64,000 nt of DNA from Actinomadura luzonensis (GTDB taxonomy: Bacteria; Actinomycetota; Actinomycetes; Streptosporangiales; Streptosporangiaceae): the NCBI RefSeq assembly GCF_022664455.2, contig NZ_JAKRKC020000001.1:5585001-5649000 (forward strand), in the 5' to 3' direction. Made by a program: the position numbers and the translations under genes. How positions within the stretch are numbered: position 1 is the first letter of the stretch; every line of letters starts with the position of its first letter. Of this stretch, positions 53,081 to 61,557 are shown piece by piece. The notes under the pieces were generated by a model that saw only the letters and a list, made by a program, of their open reading frames with translations, did no database searches and had not been told where the DNA came from.

Positions 53081-55063
53081 GTGCCGGACTCCCATCTCCC
53101 GTCAGTGGACGAACTGCTCAGCATCGCGGTCAACGCCGTCGGAGGGAGCGAACGGCCGGGCCAGGTCACCATGGTCCGGGCCGTGCAGCAGGCCATCGAC
53201 GCCGACGAGCACCTGGCGGTCCAGGCCGGCACGGGCACCGGCAAGTCGCTGGCCTACCTGGTCCCCTCGATCCGCCACGCCATGGACAGCGACAAGCCCG
53301 TGGTCGTCTCCACCGCCACGATCGCGCTGCAGCGCCAGCTCGTCGACCGCGACCTGCCGAGGCTCGCCGAGGCGCTGGGCAAGGAGCTGCCGCACGAGCC
53401 GACGTTCGCCATCCTGAAGGGCCGCCGCAACTACCTGTGCCGCTACAAGGCGACGGCCGGCTGGCCCGAGGACGACGAGCAGGACCAGCTCTTCGACCCG
53501 CGCGAGGTCAGCGCCACCGGCCGCATGGTGCAGCGCATCCAGGAGTGGGCCGAGGAGACCGAGACCGGCGACCGCGACGAGCTGGTGCCGGGCGTGAGCG
53601 AGCAGGCGTGGCGGCAGTTCTCCGTCAGCGCCCAGGAGTGCCTGGGCGCCAACCGCTGCCCCAGCGGCGCCGAGTGCTTCGCCGAGTTGGCCAGGCAGCG
53701 GGCCGGCGAGGTCGACGTCGTGGTCACCAACCACGCGCTGCTCGCCATCGACGCCATGGGCGACCTGCCGGTGCTGCCCGAGCACAAGGTCGTGGTCGTC
53801 GACGAGGCCCACGAGCTGGTCGACCGGGTCACCTCGGTGGTCACCGGCGAGCTGTCGGAGCTGACCGTGTCGCTGGCCGTGCGGCGGGTCGGCCGCCTCA
53901 TCGAGCAGTCGGTCGCCGACCAGCTCCAGGAGGCGGGCGAAGACCTGAAGGCGCTGCTCGCCGCCGCCCCGCCCGGCCGCGTCGACGACCTGCCGCAGGT
54001 GCTCGCGCTGACCCTGCAGCTCATCCGCGACACCGCCTGGCGCTGCGTCACGGCCCTCGGGCCGCGCAACGCCGACAAGGACGACCCCGACAAGGCGGGC
54101 CAGCGCAAGGCCGCGTTCACCGCCCTCGACGAGGTGCACGACACGGCGGTGCGCATGCTGGAGGCGTACGGGCACGCCTCCGAGGCCGACCGGGCCGAGG
54201 TCGTCTGGCTCGACGCCGGCACCGACCGCCGTCCGCCCGCGCTGCGCGTCGCCCCGCTCACCGTCAGCGGCATGCTGCGCGACAAGCTGTTCGGCGAGCG
54301 CACGGTGGTCCTCACCTCCGCCACGCTCGCCCTGGGCGGCACGTTCGACGGGCTCGCGGCGCAGTGGGGGCTCGGCGGGTCCGGCGAGTGGCAGGGCATC
54401 GACGTCGGCTCCCCCTTCGACCACCCGAGGGCCGGCATCCTGTACGTCGCCAAGCACCTGCCCCAGCCGGGCCGCGACGGCCTGCCGCAGCAGTACCTCG
54501 ACGAGATCGCCGAGCTGATCGAGGCGGCCGGTGGCCGCACGCTCGGCCTGTTCTCCTCGATGCGCGCCGCCAAGGCCGCGACGGAGGCGCTGCGCGACCG
54601 CCTCGACGTGCCGCTGCTGTGCCAGGGCGACGACTCGACGATGCTGCTGGTCAAGCAGTTCGCCGAGGACGAGCCCACCTGCCTGTTCGGCACCCTGTCG
54701 CTGTGGCAGGGCGTGGACGTGCCGGGGCCGTCGCTGCGGCTCGTCATCATCGACCGGGTGCCGTTCCCGCGCCCCGACGACCCGCTCACCTCCGCCCGGC
54801 AGCGGCACGTGGCGGCGCGGGGCGGCAACGGCTTCATGGCGGTCGCCGCCAACCACGCGGCGCTGCTGCTCGCCCAGGGGGCGGGGCGGCTGCTGCGCTC
54901 GCAGCACGACAAGGGCGTGATCGCCGTGCTCGACCCGCGCCTCGCGACGGCCCGCTACTCGGGCTTCCTGCTGGGCTCGCTGCCGCCGTTCTGGCGCACC
55001 ACCGACCCGGCCGTCCCCCGGGCCGCGCTCAAGCGCCTCGCGGCCGAGCCGACGGACGCCTGA
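53081..55063 (+). CDS. DinG/XPD-like ATP-dependent DNA helicase
   Basis: The 660-residue protein has helicase motif I GTGTGKS (50-56), DEAH (241-244), and VVLTSATLALGG. The four cysteines at about 120, 187, 193 and 199 form the 4Fe-4S domain of XPD/DinG-type helicases. A C-terminal motor domain ends with QGAGRLLRS. It should unwind DNA 5' to 3' and take part in repair or replication-fork maintenance. I chose GTG 53081 because the TAGCGT box precedes it and the longer frame adds an unconserved basic stretch. Confidence 0.9.
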   Translation: MPDSHLPSVDELLSIAVNAVGGSERPGQVTMVRAVQQAIDADEHLAVQAGTGTGKSLAYLVPSIRHAMDSDKPVVVSTATIALQRQLVDRDLPRLAEALGKELPHEPTFAILKGRRNYLCRYKATAGWPEDDEQDQLFDPREVSATGRMVQRIQEWAEETETGDRDELVPGVSEQAWRQFSVSAQECLGANRCPSGAECFAELARQRAGEVDVVVTNHALLAIDAMGDLPVLPEHKVVVVDEAHELVDRVTSVVTGELSELTVSLAVRRVGRLIEQSVADQLQEAGEDLKALLAAAPPGRVDDLPQVLALTLQLIRDTAWRCVTALGPRNADKDDPDKAGQRKAAFTALDEVHDTAVRMLEAYGHASEADRAEVVWLDAGTDRRPPALRVAPLTVSGMLRDKLFGERTVVLTSATLALGGTFDGLAAQWGLGGSGEWQGIDVGSPFDHPRAGILYVAKHLPQPGRDGLPQQYLDEIAELIEAAGGRTLGLFSSMRAAKAATEALRDRLDVPLLCQGDDSTMLLVKQFAEDEPTCLFGTLSLWQGVDVPGPSLRLVIIDRVPFPRPDDPLTSARQRHVAARGGNGFMAVAANHAALLLAQGAGRLLRSQHDKGVIAVLDPRLATARYSGFLLGSLPPFWRTTDPAVPRAALKRLAAEPTDA

Positions 55064-55105
55064 CCCGCGGGCAGGCGCCGGGGTCTCCGGCGCGGGGTGA
55101 CCGGG

Positions 55106-55861
55106 TCAGATCCAGGGCGTGAGGTCGGGACGCTTCGGCGTGAGGCCGTCGCCCGAGGAGACGCCGCGCAGGCGGCGCGACACCCACGGCACCAGGTGCT
55201 CCCTGATCCACTGCGCGTCCTCGCGCCGCCGCGCCCGCGGGTCCGCGCGCTGCGCCGGCCAGTCCTTGCGCCAGTCGTCGAACGGCACCCCGAGCACGTC
55301 CAGCACCCGCGCGGCGACGAGCCGGTGCCCGTCCTCGTTCATGTGCAGCCGGTCGGGGCTCCACGCCCGCCAGTCGCGCAGCCCCTGCATCGACCACTGG
55401 TCCACGAGCCGGCACCCGTACAGGTCGGCGATGGAGCGCAGGTGCAGGTAGAAGACGGCGAAGCGGCCGCGCAGGCGGCGCATGAGCGGCGTGTCGCGCG
55501 GGTCGACCCCGGTGAACAGCAGCACGTCCGCCCCGCCCGCGCGCAGGTCGCGGACGGCGCCGGCGAGCTTCTTGGCCATCACGTCGGGGTCGCTGCCCGG
55601 CCTGAGCAGGTCGTTGCCGCCGGCGCAGAAGCTGACCAGGTCGGGCGCCATCTCGACGGCCACCGGCACCTGCTCGGCGATGATCTGGTCGAGCAGCTTG
55701 CCGCGCACCGCCAGGTTGGCGTAGCGGAAGGAGGGGTCGTCGGCGGCCAGCCGCTCGGCGACCCGGTCGGCCCAGCCACGGTAGTGGCCGTCGGGGCCCG
55801 GGTCGTTCAGTCCTTCGGTGAAGCTGTCGCCCAGGGCGACGAAGGACTTGTAGTGCCTCAT
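55106..55861 (-). CDS. SGNH/GDSL hydrolase
   Basis: The 251-residue protein has block I GDSFTEG (Ser13), a later Gly, block III GGND, and block V DRLHMNEDGH (Asp and His). Its oxyanion residues are present. It is cytoplasmic, with no signal peptide. It is the last gene in the aro operon, its start overlapping the aroQ stop (ATGA). The substrate is unknown; a lipase/esterase or acyl-carrier function is possible. The link with shikimate genes may be chance. Confidence 0.88.
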   Translation of the reverse strand: MRHYKSFVALGDSFTEGLNDPGPDGHYRGWADRVAERLAADDPSFRYANLAVRGKLLDQIIAEQVPVAVEMAPDLVSFCAGGNDLLRPGSDPDVMAKKLAGAVRDLRAGGADVLLFTGVDPRDTPLMRRLRGRFAVFYLHLRSIADLYGCRLVDQWSMQGLRDWRAWSPDRLHMNEDGHRLVAARVLDVLGVPFDDWRKDWPAQRADPRARRREDAQWIREHLVPWVSRRLRGVSSGDGLTPKRPDLTPWI

Positions 55862-56292
55862 GAGGTGGTGTTCATCTCCGCGATAGCGTGCAGCGCAAGG
55901 ACGTACGACTGTAGTCCGAAGCCGGCGATGGTGCCCGTCGCCACCCCGGCGACGACGGAGGTGTGCCGGAACTCTTCCCTGGCCGCGGGGTTGGTGAGGT
56001 GGACCTCGACGAGCGGGGCCCGGCGCTGGGCGATGGCGTCGCGCAGCGCGTAGGAGTAGTGGGTGAACGCGGCCGGGTTGAGCACCACCGGGATGCGGCC
56101 GTCGGCGGCCTCGTGCAGCCAGTGGACCAGCTCGGCCTCGTCGTCGGTCTGGCGGACCTCGACGTGCTCGCCCAGCTTCCTGCCGGTGTCGCGGCAGAGC
56201 GCGGCGACGTCCTCGAACGTCTCCGAGCCGTAGACGTCGGGCTCGCGGGTGCCGAGCCGGCCCAGGTTGGGCCCGTTGAGCACGAGGATCAT
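55858..56292 (-). CDS. aroQ: 3-Dehydroquinate dehydratase, type II
   Basis: Catalyses dehydration of 3-dehydroquinate to 3-dehydroshikimate, step three of the shikimate pathway. The 144-residue protein begins ILVLNGPNLGRLGTREPDVYG, containing the active-site Tyr, and has VVLNPAAFTHYSYALRDAI and EVHLTNPAAREEFRHTSV. This is the dodecameric type II enzyme. ATG 56292 overlaps the aroB stop by four bases. Confidence 0.95.
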   Translation of the reverse strand: MILVLNGPNLGRLGTREPDVYGSETFEDVAALCRDTGRKLGEHVEVRQTDDEAELVHWLHEAADGRIPVVLNPAAFTHYSYALRDAIAQRRAPLVEVHLTNPAAREEFRHTSVVAGVATGTIAGFGLQSYVLALHAIAEMNTTS

Positions 56293-57362
56293 GCCGAGAT
56301 CTCCTTGTACGCCGCTTCGAGCAGCTCTTCCGCCGGGTCTTCGAGCCGCCCGGGCCTGGCGAGGTCGTCGAGGACCACGAACCGCTGCTTGGCGCCGCGG
56401 TTCTTCTTGTCCAGCCGCATGTGGTCGCGCAGCCGCGGCCAGGCGTCGGCCCGGTAGGAGACGGGCAGCCCGACGGCGGTCAGGATCCGCCGGGTGCGCG
56501 CGACGAGGTCGGCCCGCCCGGCCAGGCGGGACAGCTCGGCGGCGTAGACCATGCCGATGGCGACGGCCTCGCCGTGACGGATCTCGTAGTGCCGGTCGCG
56601 CTCGATGGCGTGGGCCAGCGTGTGACCGTAGTTGAGGATCTCGCGCAGGCCCGCCTCGCGCAGGTCGGCGCCCACGACGTCGGCCTTGACGCGGATCTTG
56701 CGCTCGATGAGCTCGCGGGTGTGCGGGCCGTCGGGCCGGACGGCGCCCTCGGGGTCGGCCTCGACCAGCCGCAGGATCTCGGGGTCGGCGATGAAGCCGC
56801 CCTTGATCACCTCGGCGAGGCCGGCGCGGTAGTCGTCGCGGGGCACGCCGTCGAGCGTGGACAGCTCGCACAACACGCCCGCGGGCGGCAGGAACGTGCC
56901 GACGAGGTTCTTGCCCTCGGGCGTGTCGATGCCGTTCTTGCCGCCGACCGCGGCGTCGACCATGGCCAGCAGCGTGGTGGGCACGAGCACGACCTGCACG
57001 CCGCGCAGCCACGTGCCGGCCACGAAGCCGGCGAGGTCGGTGGTCGCGCCGCCGCCGACGCCGACGACGGCGTCGGAGCGGGTCACGCCGTGGCGGCCGA
57101 GCGCCGACCACAGGCCGGCGGCGACCTCGGCGGTCTTGGCCCGCTCGCCGTCGGGCACCGGCAGGGCGGCGACCTCGTGCCCGGCCGCGGCGATCGCCTC
57201 GCACACCGGCCTGGCCAGCTCGGGCAGGCCCTGCGGGTGGATGACGGCGACGGTGCGGACGCCGGGCCTGAACAGCGTGGGCAGCTCGGCCAGCACGCCG
57301 GTGCCGACCACGACGTCGTACGGGTCGTCGCCGCGCACGGTGATCCTGGTGGCCCCGCTCAT
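56289..57362 (-). CDS. aroB: 3-Dehydroquinate synthase
   Basis: Converts DAHP to 3-dehydroquinate with NAD+ and a divalent metal. The 357-residue protein has the NAD site GVGGGATTDLAGFVAGT, VPTTLLAMVDAAVGGKNGID and the metal-ligand motif GLREILNYGHTLAHAIE. Length is typical. The stop overlaps aroQ and the start overlaps aroK, both by ATGA, so translation is coupled through the operon. Confidence 0.96.
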   Translation of the reverse strand: MSGATRITVRGDDPYDVVVGTGVLAELPTLFRPGVRTVAVIHPQGLPELARPVCEAIAAAGHEVAALPVPDGERAKTAEVAAGLWSALGRHGVTRSDAVVGVGGGATTDLAGFVAGTWLRGVQVVLVPTTLLAMVDAAVGGKNGIDTPEGKNLVGTFLPPAGVLCELSTLDGVPRDDYRAGLAEVIKGGFIADPEILRLVEADPEGAVRPDGPHTRELIERKIRVKADVVGADLREAGLREILNYGHTLAHAIERDRHYEIRHGEAVAIGMVYAAELSRLAGRADLVARTRRILTAVGLPVSYRADAWPRLRDHMRLDKKNRGAKQRFVVLDDLARPGRLEDPAEELLEAAYKEISA

Positions 57363-57862
57363 GCCGGCAGCCCCTTCACGATCTCGTCGGCCAGCTCGCG
57401 CGGCTCGCGCCCGTCGGTGACCACGGTGACGGCGGCCAGCCGCTCGTAGACGGGCCGCCGCTCCTCCATCAGCTTCTTCAGCCGGCTGCGCGGGTTGAGC
57501 ACCAGCAGCGGCCGGGCCGAGGCGAGCCCGACCCGCTGGACCGCGTCGGCCAGCCCCACCTGCAGGTAGACGACGTGCTGGCCGGCCAGCAGGGCCTGCG
57601 TCTCGGCGTGCAGCACGGCGCCGCCGCCGAGCGACAGCACGCCGTCGTGCTCGGCCAGGGCGCGGCGCACCGCCTCGTGCTCCAGCTCGCGGAAGCGCTC
57701 CTCGCCGTCCTCGACGAAGATGTCGGAGACGGGCTTGCCCGCCACCGCCTCGACGTCGGCGTCGGTGTCGCGGAACGCGACGCCGAGCCGCTCGGCCAGC
57801 AGCAGCCCGAGCGTGGTCTTGCCGGAGCCGGGTGGGCCTATCAGCACAGCCTTGGCCGTCAT
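57359..57862 (-). CDS. aroK: Shikimate kinase
   Basis: Phosphorylates shikimate at O3 with ATP. The 167-residue protein has the Walker A GPPGSGKTT, shikimate-binding Asp-Arg pair (DTDADVE and EERFRELE), and GGGAVLHAET. It matches the length of monofunctional AroK. It lies between aroC and aroB with ATGA overlaps on both sides. Confidence 0.95.
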   Translation of the reverse strand: MTAKAVLIGPPGSGKTTLGLLLAERLGVAFRDTDADVEAVAGKPVSDIFVEDGEERFRELEHEAVRRALAEHDGVLSLGGGAVLHAETQALLAGQHVVYLQVGLADAVQRVGLASARPLLVLNPRSRLKKLMEERRPVYERLAAVTVVTDGREPRELADEIVKGLPA

Positions 57863-59040
57863 TTGATCACCATGGAAGAGAGGTAGCCGGACAGGTTGCG
57901 CGCGACCTCCTCGACGGAGTCGCCGCCGAACTTCTCCAGGGCCGCGTCGGCGAGCACCAGCGCGACCATGGCCTCGGCCACGACGCCGGCCGCCGGGACG
58001 GCGCAGACGTCGGAGCGCTCGTGGTGGGCCTTGGCCGCCTCGCCGGTCTTGACGTCGATGGTGGCCAGCGCCCTCGGGACGGTGGAGATGGGCTTCATCG
58101 CGGCGCTGACGCGCAGGATCTCGCCGTTGGTCATGCCGCCCTCGACGCCGCCCGCGCGGTTGGTGACGCGGCGGACGCCGTCCTGGGTGGTGTACTCGAT
58201 CTCGTCGTGGGCGCGGGAGCCGGGCCGCCTGGCGGTCTCGAAGCCGTCGCCGACCGCCACGCCCTTGATCGCCTGGATGCCCATGAGCGCGCCCGCCAGG
58301 CGGGAGTCGAGGCGACGGTCCCAGTGGGTGAAGCTGCCGAGGCCGGGCGGCAGGCCGTAGGCGAGCACCTCGACGACGCCGCCGAGCGTGTCGCCGTCCT
58401 TGTGCGCCTGGTCGATGACCGCGACCATGGCGGCGCTGCCCTCGGGGTCGTGGCAGCGCACGGGGTCGGCGTCGATGCGCGCGAGGTCGCCGGGGCCGGG
58501 CAGCGTCGCGGACGGGGTGGCGGCGCCGCCGATGCTCGTGACGTGGCTGAGCAGGTCGACGCCGAGCGCCTGCTTGAGGAAGCGGCGGGCGACCTCGCCG
58601 AGCGCGACGCGGGCCGCGGTCTCGCGGGCGGAGGCCCGGTCGAGCACCGGGCGGGCGTCGTCGAAGCCGTACTTCTGCATGCCGGCCAGGTCGGCGTGGC
58701 CGGGGCGCGGGCGGGAGCGGGGGGCGTTGCGCGCCAGGCCCTCCAGCTCGGCCGGGTCGACCGGGTCGGCCGACATGATCTTCTCCCACTTGGGCCACTC
58801 GGTGTTGCCGATGCGGATGGCGACCGGGCCCCCCATGGTGCGGCCGTGGCGGACGCCGCCCACGATCGTGACCTTGTCCTCCTCGAACTTCATCCGCGCG
58901 CCGCGGCCGTAGCCGAGCCGGCGGCGGCGCAGCGCCTCGTCGATGGCGGCCGTGGTCACCTCGACCCCGGCCGGCAGGCCCTCCATGACGGCGACGAGTT
59001 CGGGCCCGTGGGACTCTCCGGCGGTCAACCAGCGCAACAT
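57859..59040 (-). CDS. aroC: Chorismate synthase
   Basis: Makes chorismate from 5-enolpyruvylshikimate 3-phosphate using reduced FMN. The 393-residue protein begins MLRWLTAGESHGPELVAVME, the FMN signature, and has HADLAGMQKYGFDDARPVLDRASARETAAR and the C-terminal GVEGGMTNGEILRVSAAMKP. It is the first gene of the aro operon and probably has its own promoter upstream. The aroA and first-step genes are not in the window. Confidence 0.96.
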   Translation of the reverse strand: MLRWLTAGESHGPELVAVMEGLPAGVEVTTAAIDEALRRRRLGYGRGARMKFEEDKVTIVGGVRHGRTMGGPVAIRIGNTEWPKWEKIMSADPVDPAELEGLARNAPRSRPRPGHADLAGMQKYGFDDARPVLDRASARETAARVALGEVARRFLKQALGVDLLSHVTSIGGAATPSATLPGPGDLARIDADPVRCHDPEGSAAMVAVIDQAHKDGDTLGGVVEVLAYGLPPGLGSFTHWDRRLDSRLAGALMGIQAIKGVAVGDGFETARRPGSRAHDEIEYTTQDGVRRVTNRAGGVEGGMTNGEILRVSAAMKPISTVPRALATIDVKTGEAAKAHHERSDVCAVPAAGVVAEAMVALVLADAALEKFGGDSVEEVARNLSGYLSSMVIK

Positions 59041-59083
59041 GCGTACAAGTCTTCCACGTACCGCCGAGTGGGATGTCCCACGC

Positions 59084-59692
59084 TCACCCTGTAAGACACA
59101 GCACGGCGAACGCGCCCATCAGCATGAACGGCCCGAACGGGAACTGGGTGTGCCGGGTGCCGCGCCCGGTGGCCAGCAGCGCCAGTCCGTGCAGTGCGCC
59201 GAGCACCTGCCCGGCGAACGCGGCCACCACCCACTGCTGCCAGCCGGCCGACGCCGCGGCCAGGCCGATGAGCCCGGCCAGCTTGACGTCGCCGAGCCCC
59301 ATCGCCTCCGGCCGGGCGAACCAGAGCAGCCCGTAGAGCGCCGCCAGCGCCGCCCCGCCGGCCAGCGCCCGCGGCAGCTCGCCCGTCGGCCAGAGCGCGA
59401 GGGCGGTGATCGGGTACGCCGGCAGCGTGATCGCGTCCGGCAGGATCGTGGTGCGCCAGTCGACGACGGCGAGCGCCACGCCGATCACCGCGAACGGCAC
59501 GTACGGCAGCCCCATGCGCCAGGCGGTCAGCGCGGTCACGGCGGCGGCGGCCAGCTCGACGGCGGGCGGCCAGGGCGGCGTGCGGACGAAGGCGGGCGGG
59601 TGGCCGGGGGTGAGGGCGCGTTCGTAGACGTCGGCCAGCGCCCTGATGCGGTGTCCGCAGACCAGCCCGGCCAGCGCCATGAGTGCGACCAC
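59084..59692 (-). CDS. A24-family prepilin peptidase, short form
   Basis: The 202-residue membrane protein has the two aspartate motifs of type IV prepilin peptidases: Asp in VDWRTTILPDAI and GLGDVKLAGLIGL. It has about seven helices and lacks the N-terminal CxxC methyltransferase domain, as in TadV-type enzymes. GTG 59692 has TAGGGT six bases upstream, so it is probably leaderless. No pilin or Tad genes are nearby; it would act on prepilins encoded elsewhere. Confidence 0.85.
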   Translation of the reverse strand: MVALMALAGLVCGHRIRALADVYERALTPGHPPAFVRTPPWPPAVELAAAAVTALTAWRMGLPYVPFAVIGVALAVVDWRTTILPDAITLPAYPITALALWPTGELPRALAGGAALAALYGLLWFARPEAMGLGDVKLAGLIGLAAASAGWQQWVVAAFAGQVLGALHGLALLATGRGTRHTQFPFGPFMLMGAFAVLCLTG

Positions 59693-59828
59693 GAGCCGAC
59701 CCTAGTGGGCCGCGCGCCGCCGGGCGGTCCGTTCGCCGGAGGCCGGCCCCGCCGGACCCGTGCGGGCGGCGGGAGGACCCCAGCCGCGGGTCAGCGGCGG
59801 GAGGGCCCCGCCGCGGGCCCACCGCCGG

Positions 59829-60356
59829 TCAGCGGCGGGAGAACCAGCGGCGTCTGCGGGCCGGCTCGACCCGGGCCACGGTCGCCCGTCCGAGCTGCGC
59901 GGCCGTACCGGACTCGACCGCCGCCAGCGCCTCCAGCACCGCCCCCTCGATGACGAACGGCACCGGCCCGGCCACGTCCACCACGACGGCCGCCGCGCCC
60001 TCCTGCGCGGCCGCCCGGCACACCTGGAGCGTGGTGCTCTGGATCGGCCGGGCGTCGGGCCGCCACCTGGCCAGCGCCTCGGTGCCGGTGAACGCCGGGA
60101 CCGCGTGCCTGCCGTCCTGCCCGACGAGCTTGGGCAGGGCCATCTCGCTCTCCTTCTCCTGCCGCAGCCCGTGCGCGCCGACCTCGGACTCGGTCAGCAT
60201 CGCCACCACGGGCACCAGGAGCCGGGCGCGGCTGAGGGCGTTCAGCACGGCGGTGGCGTCGGCCGTGCCGTCCCTGTAGGCGGCGAGCGCGGCGGCCACG
60301 CCGGGCGCGACGCCGCCGTCGTCGTGGGGGTCGAGGGGCTGCGGAATGCTCGGCAC
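59829..60356 (-). CDS. SseB-family protein
   Basis: The 175-residue protein has the SseB pattern: LLVPVVAML after a helical start, then a long polar linker, HAVPAFTGTEALARW and FVIEGAVLEALA. Such proteins are common in actinobacteria, often without secretion systems. GTG 60356 has TAGTCT eight bases upstream with no ribosome site. The neighbour downstream is the prepilin peptidase, the neighbour upstream the HD gene, which ends 11 bases away on the same strand. Confidence 0.78.
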   Translation of the reverse strand: MPSIPQPLDPHDDGGVAPGVAAALAAYRDGTADATAVLNALSRARLLVPVVAMLTESEVGAHGLRQEKESEMALPKLVGQDGRHAVPAFTGTEALARWRPDARPIQSTTLQVCRAAAQEGAAAVVVDVAGPVPFVIEGAVLEALAAVESGTAAQLGRATVARVEPARRRRWFSRR

Positions 60357-60367
60357 AACCCTTGAGA

Positions 60368-61162
60368 CTACCCGCGCCGGTCCCCGCCCCCGCCCCTGCC
60401 CCGCGGCGCCCGCACCCGCCGCGGGCCTCCGGGCACGTCCCGGTGCCGCAGGGCCGCCGCCATGCGCGGCATCCCCGCGAGCAGGCCGAGGGCGAAGCGG
60501 GCGCGCGCCCGGCGGCCGGGGAGTGCGTGCAGCTCGCCGAGCCACTCCTCCAGCCAGCGGCCGCGGGCCCGGCGGGGCAGCAGCACCGCGCCCGTGCGGA
60601 GGACCGCGAACGACATCCGCCCCGGCAGGTGGGCGGCGGCCAGCCGCTGGAGCTCCCGGCCGGCGCGCTCCCAGCCGAGCCGCTCGGCGACCGGCACGAA
60701 CGACTCCAGCGTCTCGCGCGCCTTGGCGCGGCGTCTCACCTCGGGCAGCCAGCGCAGGGTCCGCATGTTGTGCAGGCGGTCGGCCAGCTTGAGCAGCAGC
60801 ACGCGGTCGTCGAACTCGCCCGGCGCGGGCGGCCCGCTCCGCCGCCCCAGCTCCGTCAAGCCGAGCACCAGCGTCACGGTCCGGTCGCCGAACTCGCGTC
60901 TGAGCTCCGCCTCGGGGCAGGCCGTGCCGTCCAGCAGGTCGTGCAGCAGCGCCGCGCACAGCGTCTCGTGGTCCGCCCCCTGCTCGGCGAGGATCACGGC
61001 GACGGCGACCGGGTGGGTGATGTAGGGGTCGCCGCTGTGGCGGCGCTGGTCCCGGTGCCAGTGGGCGGCCACCGCGTAGGCGCGCCGCACCTTCCGCAGC
61101 CCCTCGGCGTCGAGGCGGTCACCGGCGGCCTGCAGCAGGGGACGGAGCGGGTCGCGGCTCAT
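60368..61162 (-). CDS. Stand-alone HD-domain protein, RelA/SpoT hydrolase-like
   Basis: The 264-residue protein matches the ppGpp-hydrolase half of RelA/SpoT: HRDQRRHSGDPYITHPVAVAVILAEQGAD, AALLHDLLDGT, and LLLKLADRLHNMRTL. No synthetase domain follows. The usual HDxxED has become HDLLDG, so the catalytic Asp of hydrolases is a Gly here and activity is doubtful. ATG 61162 follows GGAGGAG. It overlaps the padR stop (ATGA), so PadR and this protein are translationally coupled. It could be a ppGpp-binding or inactive regulatory protein. Confidence 0.82.
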   Translation of the reverse strand: MSRDPLRPLLQAAGDRLDAEGLRKVRRAYAVAAHWHRDQRRHSGDPYITHPVAVAVILAEQGADHETLCAALLHDLLDGTACPEAELRREFGDRTVTLVLGLTELGRRSGPPAPGEFDDRVLLLKLADRLHNMRTLRWLPEVRRRAKARETLESFVPVAERLGWERAGRELQRLAAAHLPGRMSFAVLRTGAVLLPRRARGRWLEEWLGELHALPGRRARARFALGLLAGMPRMAAALRHRDVPGGPRRVRAPRGRGGGGDRRG

Positions 61163-61500
61163 GACGCTCCTCCGTGGCCGGGCAGCCACGCCGGGACCGC
61201 CAGGCGGCGGGAGCGGTAGGCGCGGGCGACGGCGTCACGGGCCCGCTCGGCGCCGTCCGGGGTGATGCGGTAGTAGCGGCGGCGGGGGCGGCCGGCCCGC
61301 TCGTGGGCGGAGGGGTCCTCCCAGCGGCTCTCGACCCAGCCGAGCCGCTCCAGCCGGGCCAGGATGGGGTAGACGGTGCCGCCGGGCAGCCCGGCCAGCT
61401 CGCACAGCTCCAGCCCGTACCGCTGCTGAGCGGGGGCCTGGAGCAGGACGCGCAGGACGGCCTGCGTCGGCGCGGTCATGCGGGGCGCGTCGCCTGTCAT
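61159..61500 (-). CDS. PadR-family transcriptional regulator
   Basis: The 113-residue protein is a PadR winged helix: TQAVLRVLLQAPAQQRYGLELCELAGLPGGTVYPILARLERLGWVESRW, then YYRITPDGAERARDAV. The C-terminal helix is short, as in the smaller PadR group. The start at 61500 has TAGAGT six bases upstream and no ribosome site, so it is probably leaderless. A 6-4-6 palindrome overlaps that promoter, consistent with autoregulation. It shares an ATGA with the HD gene. Confidence 0.9.
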   Translation of the reverse strand: MTGDAPRMTAPTQAVLRVLLQAPAQQRYGLELCELAGLPGGTVYPILARLERLGWVESRWEDPSAHERAGRPRRRYYRITPDGAERARDAVARAYRSRRLAVPAWLPGHGGAS

Positions 61501-61507
61501 GACCCTA

Positions 61508-61523
61508 CTCTACATAGGTAGAG
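61508..61523. promoter_or_regulatory. PadR operator
   Basis: CTCTACATAGGTAGAG is a 6-4-6 palindrome (CTCTAC/GTAGAG). Its left arm overlaps the TAGAGT box on the minus strand, so PadR bound here would block its own promoter. Confidence 0.65.
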
Positions 61524-61557
61524 AAAGGCCGGGCAGTGGCGCGGAGGCCGGTTCTTC

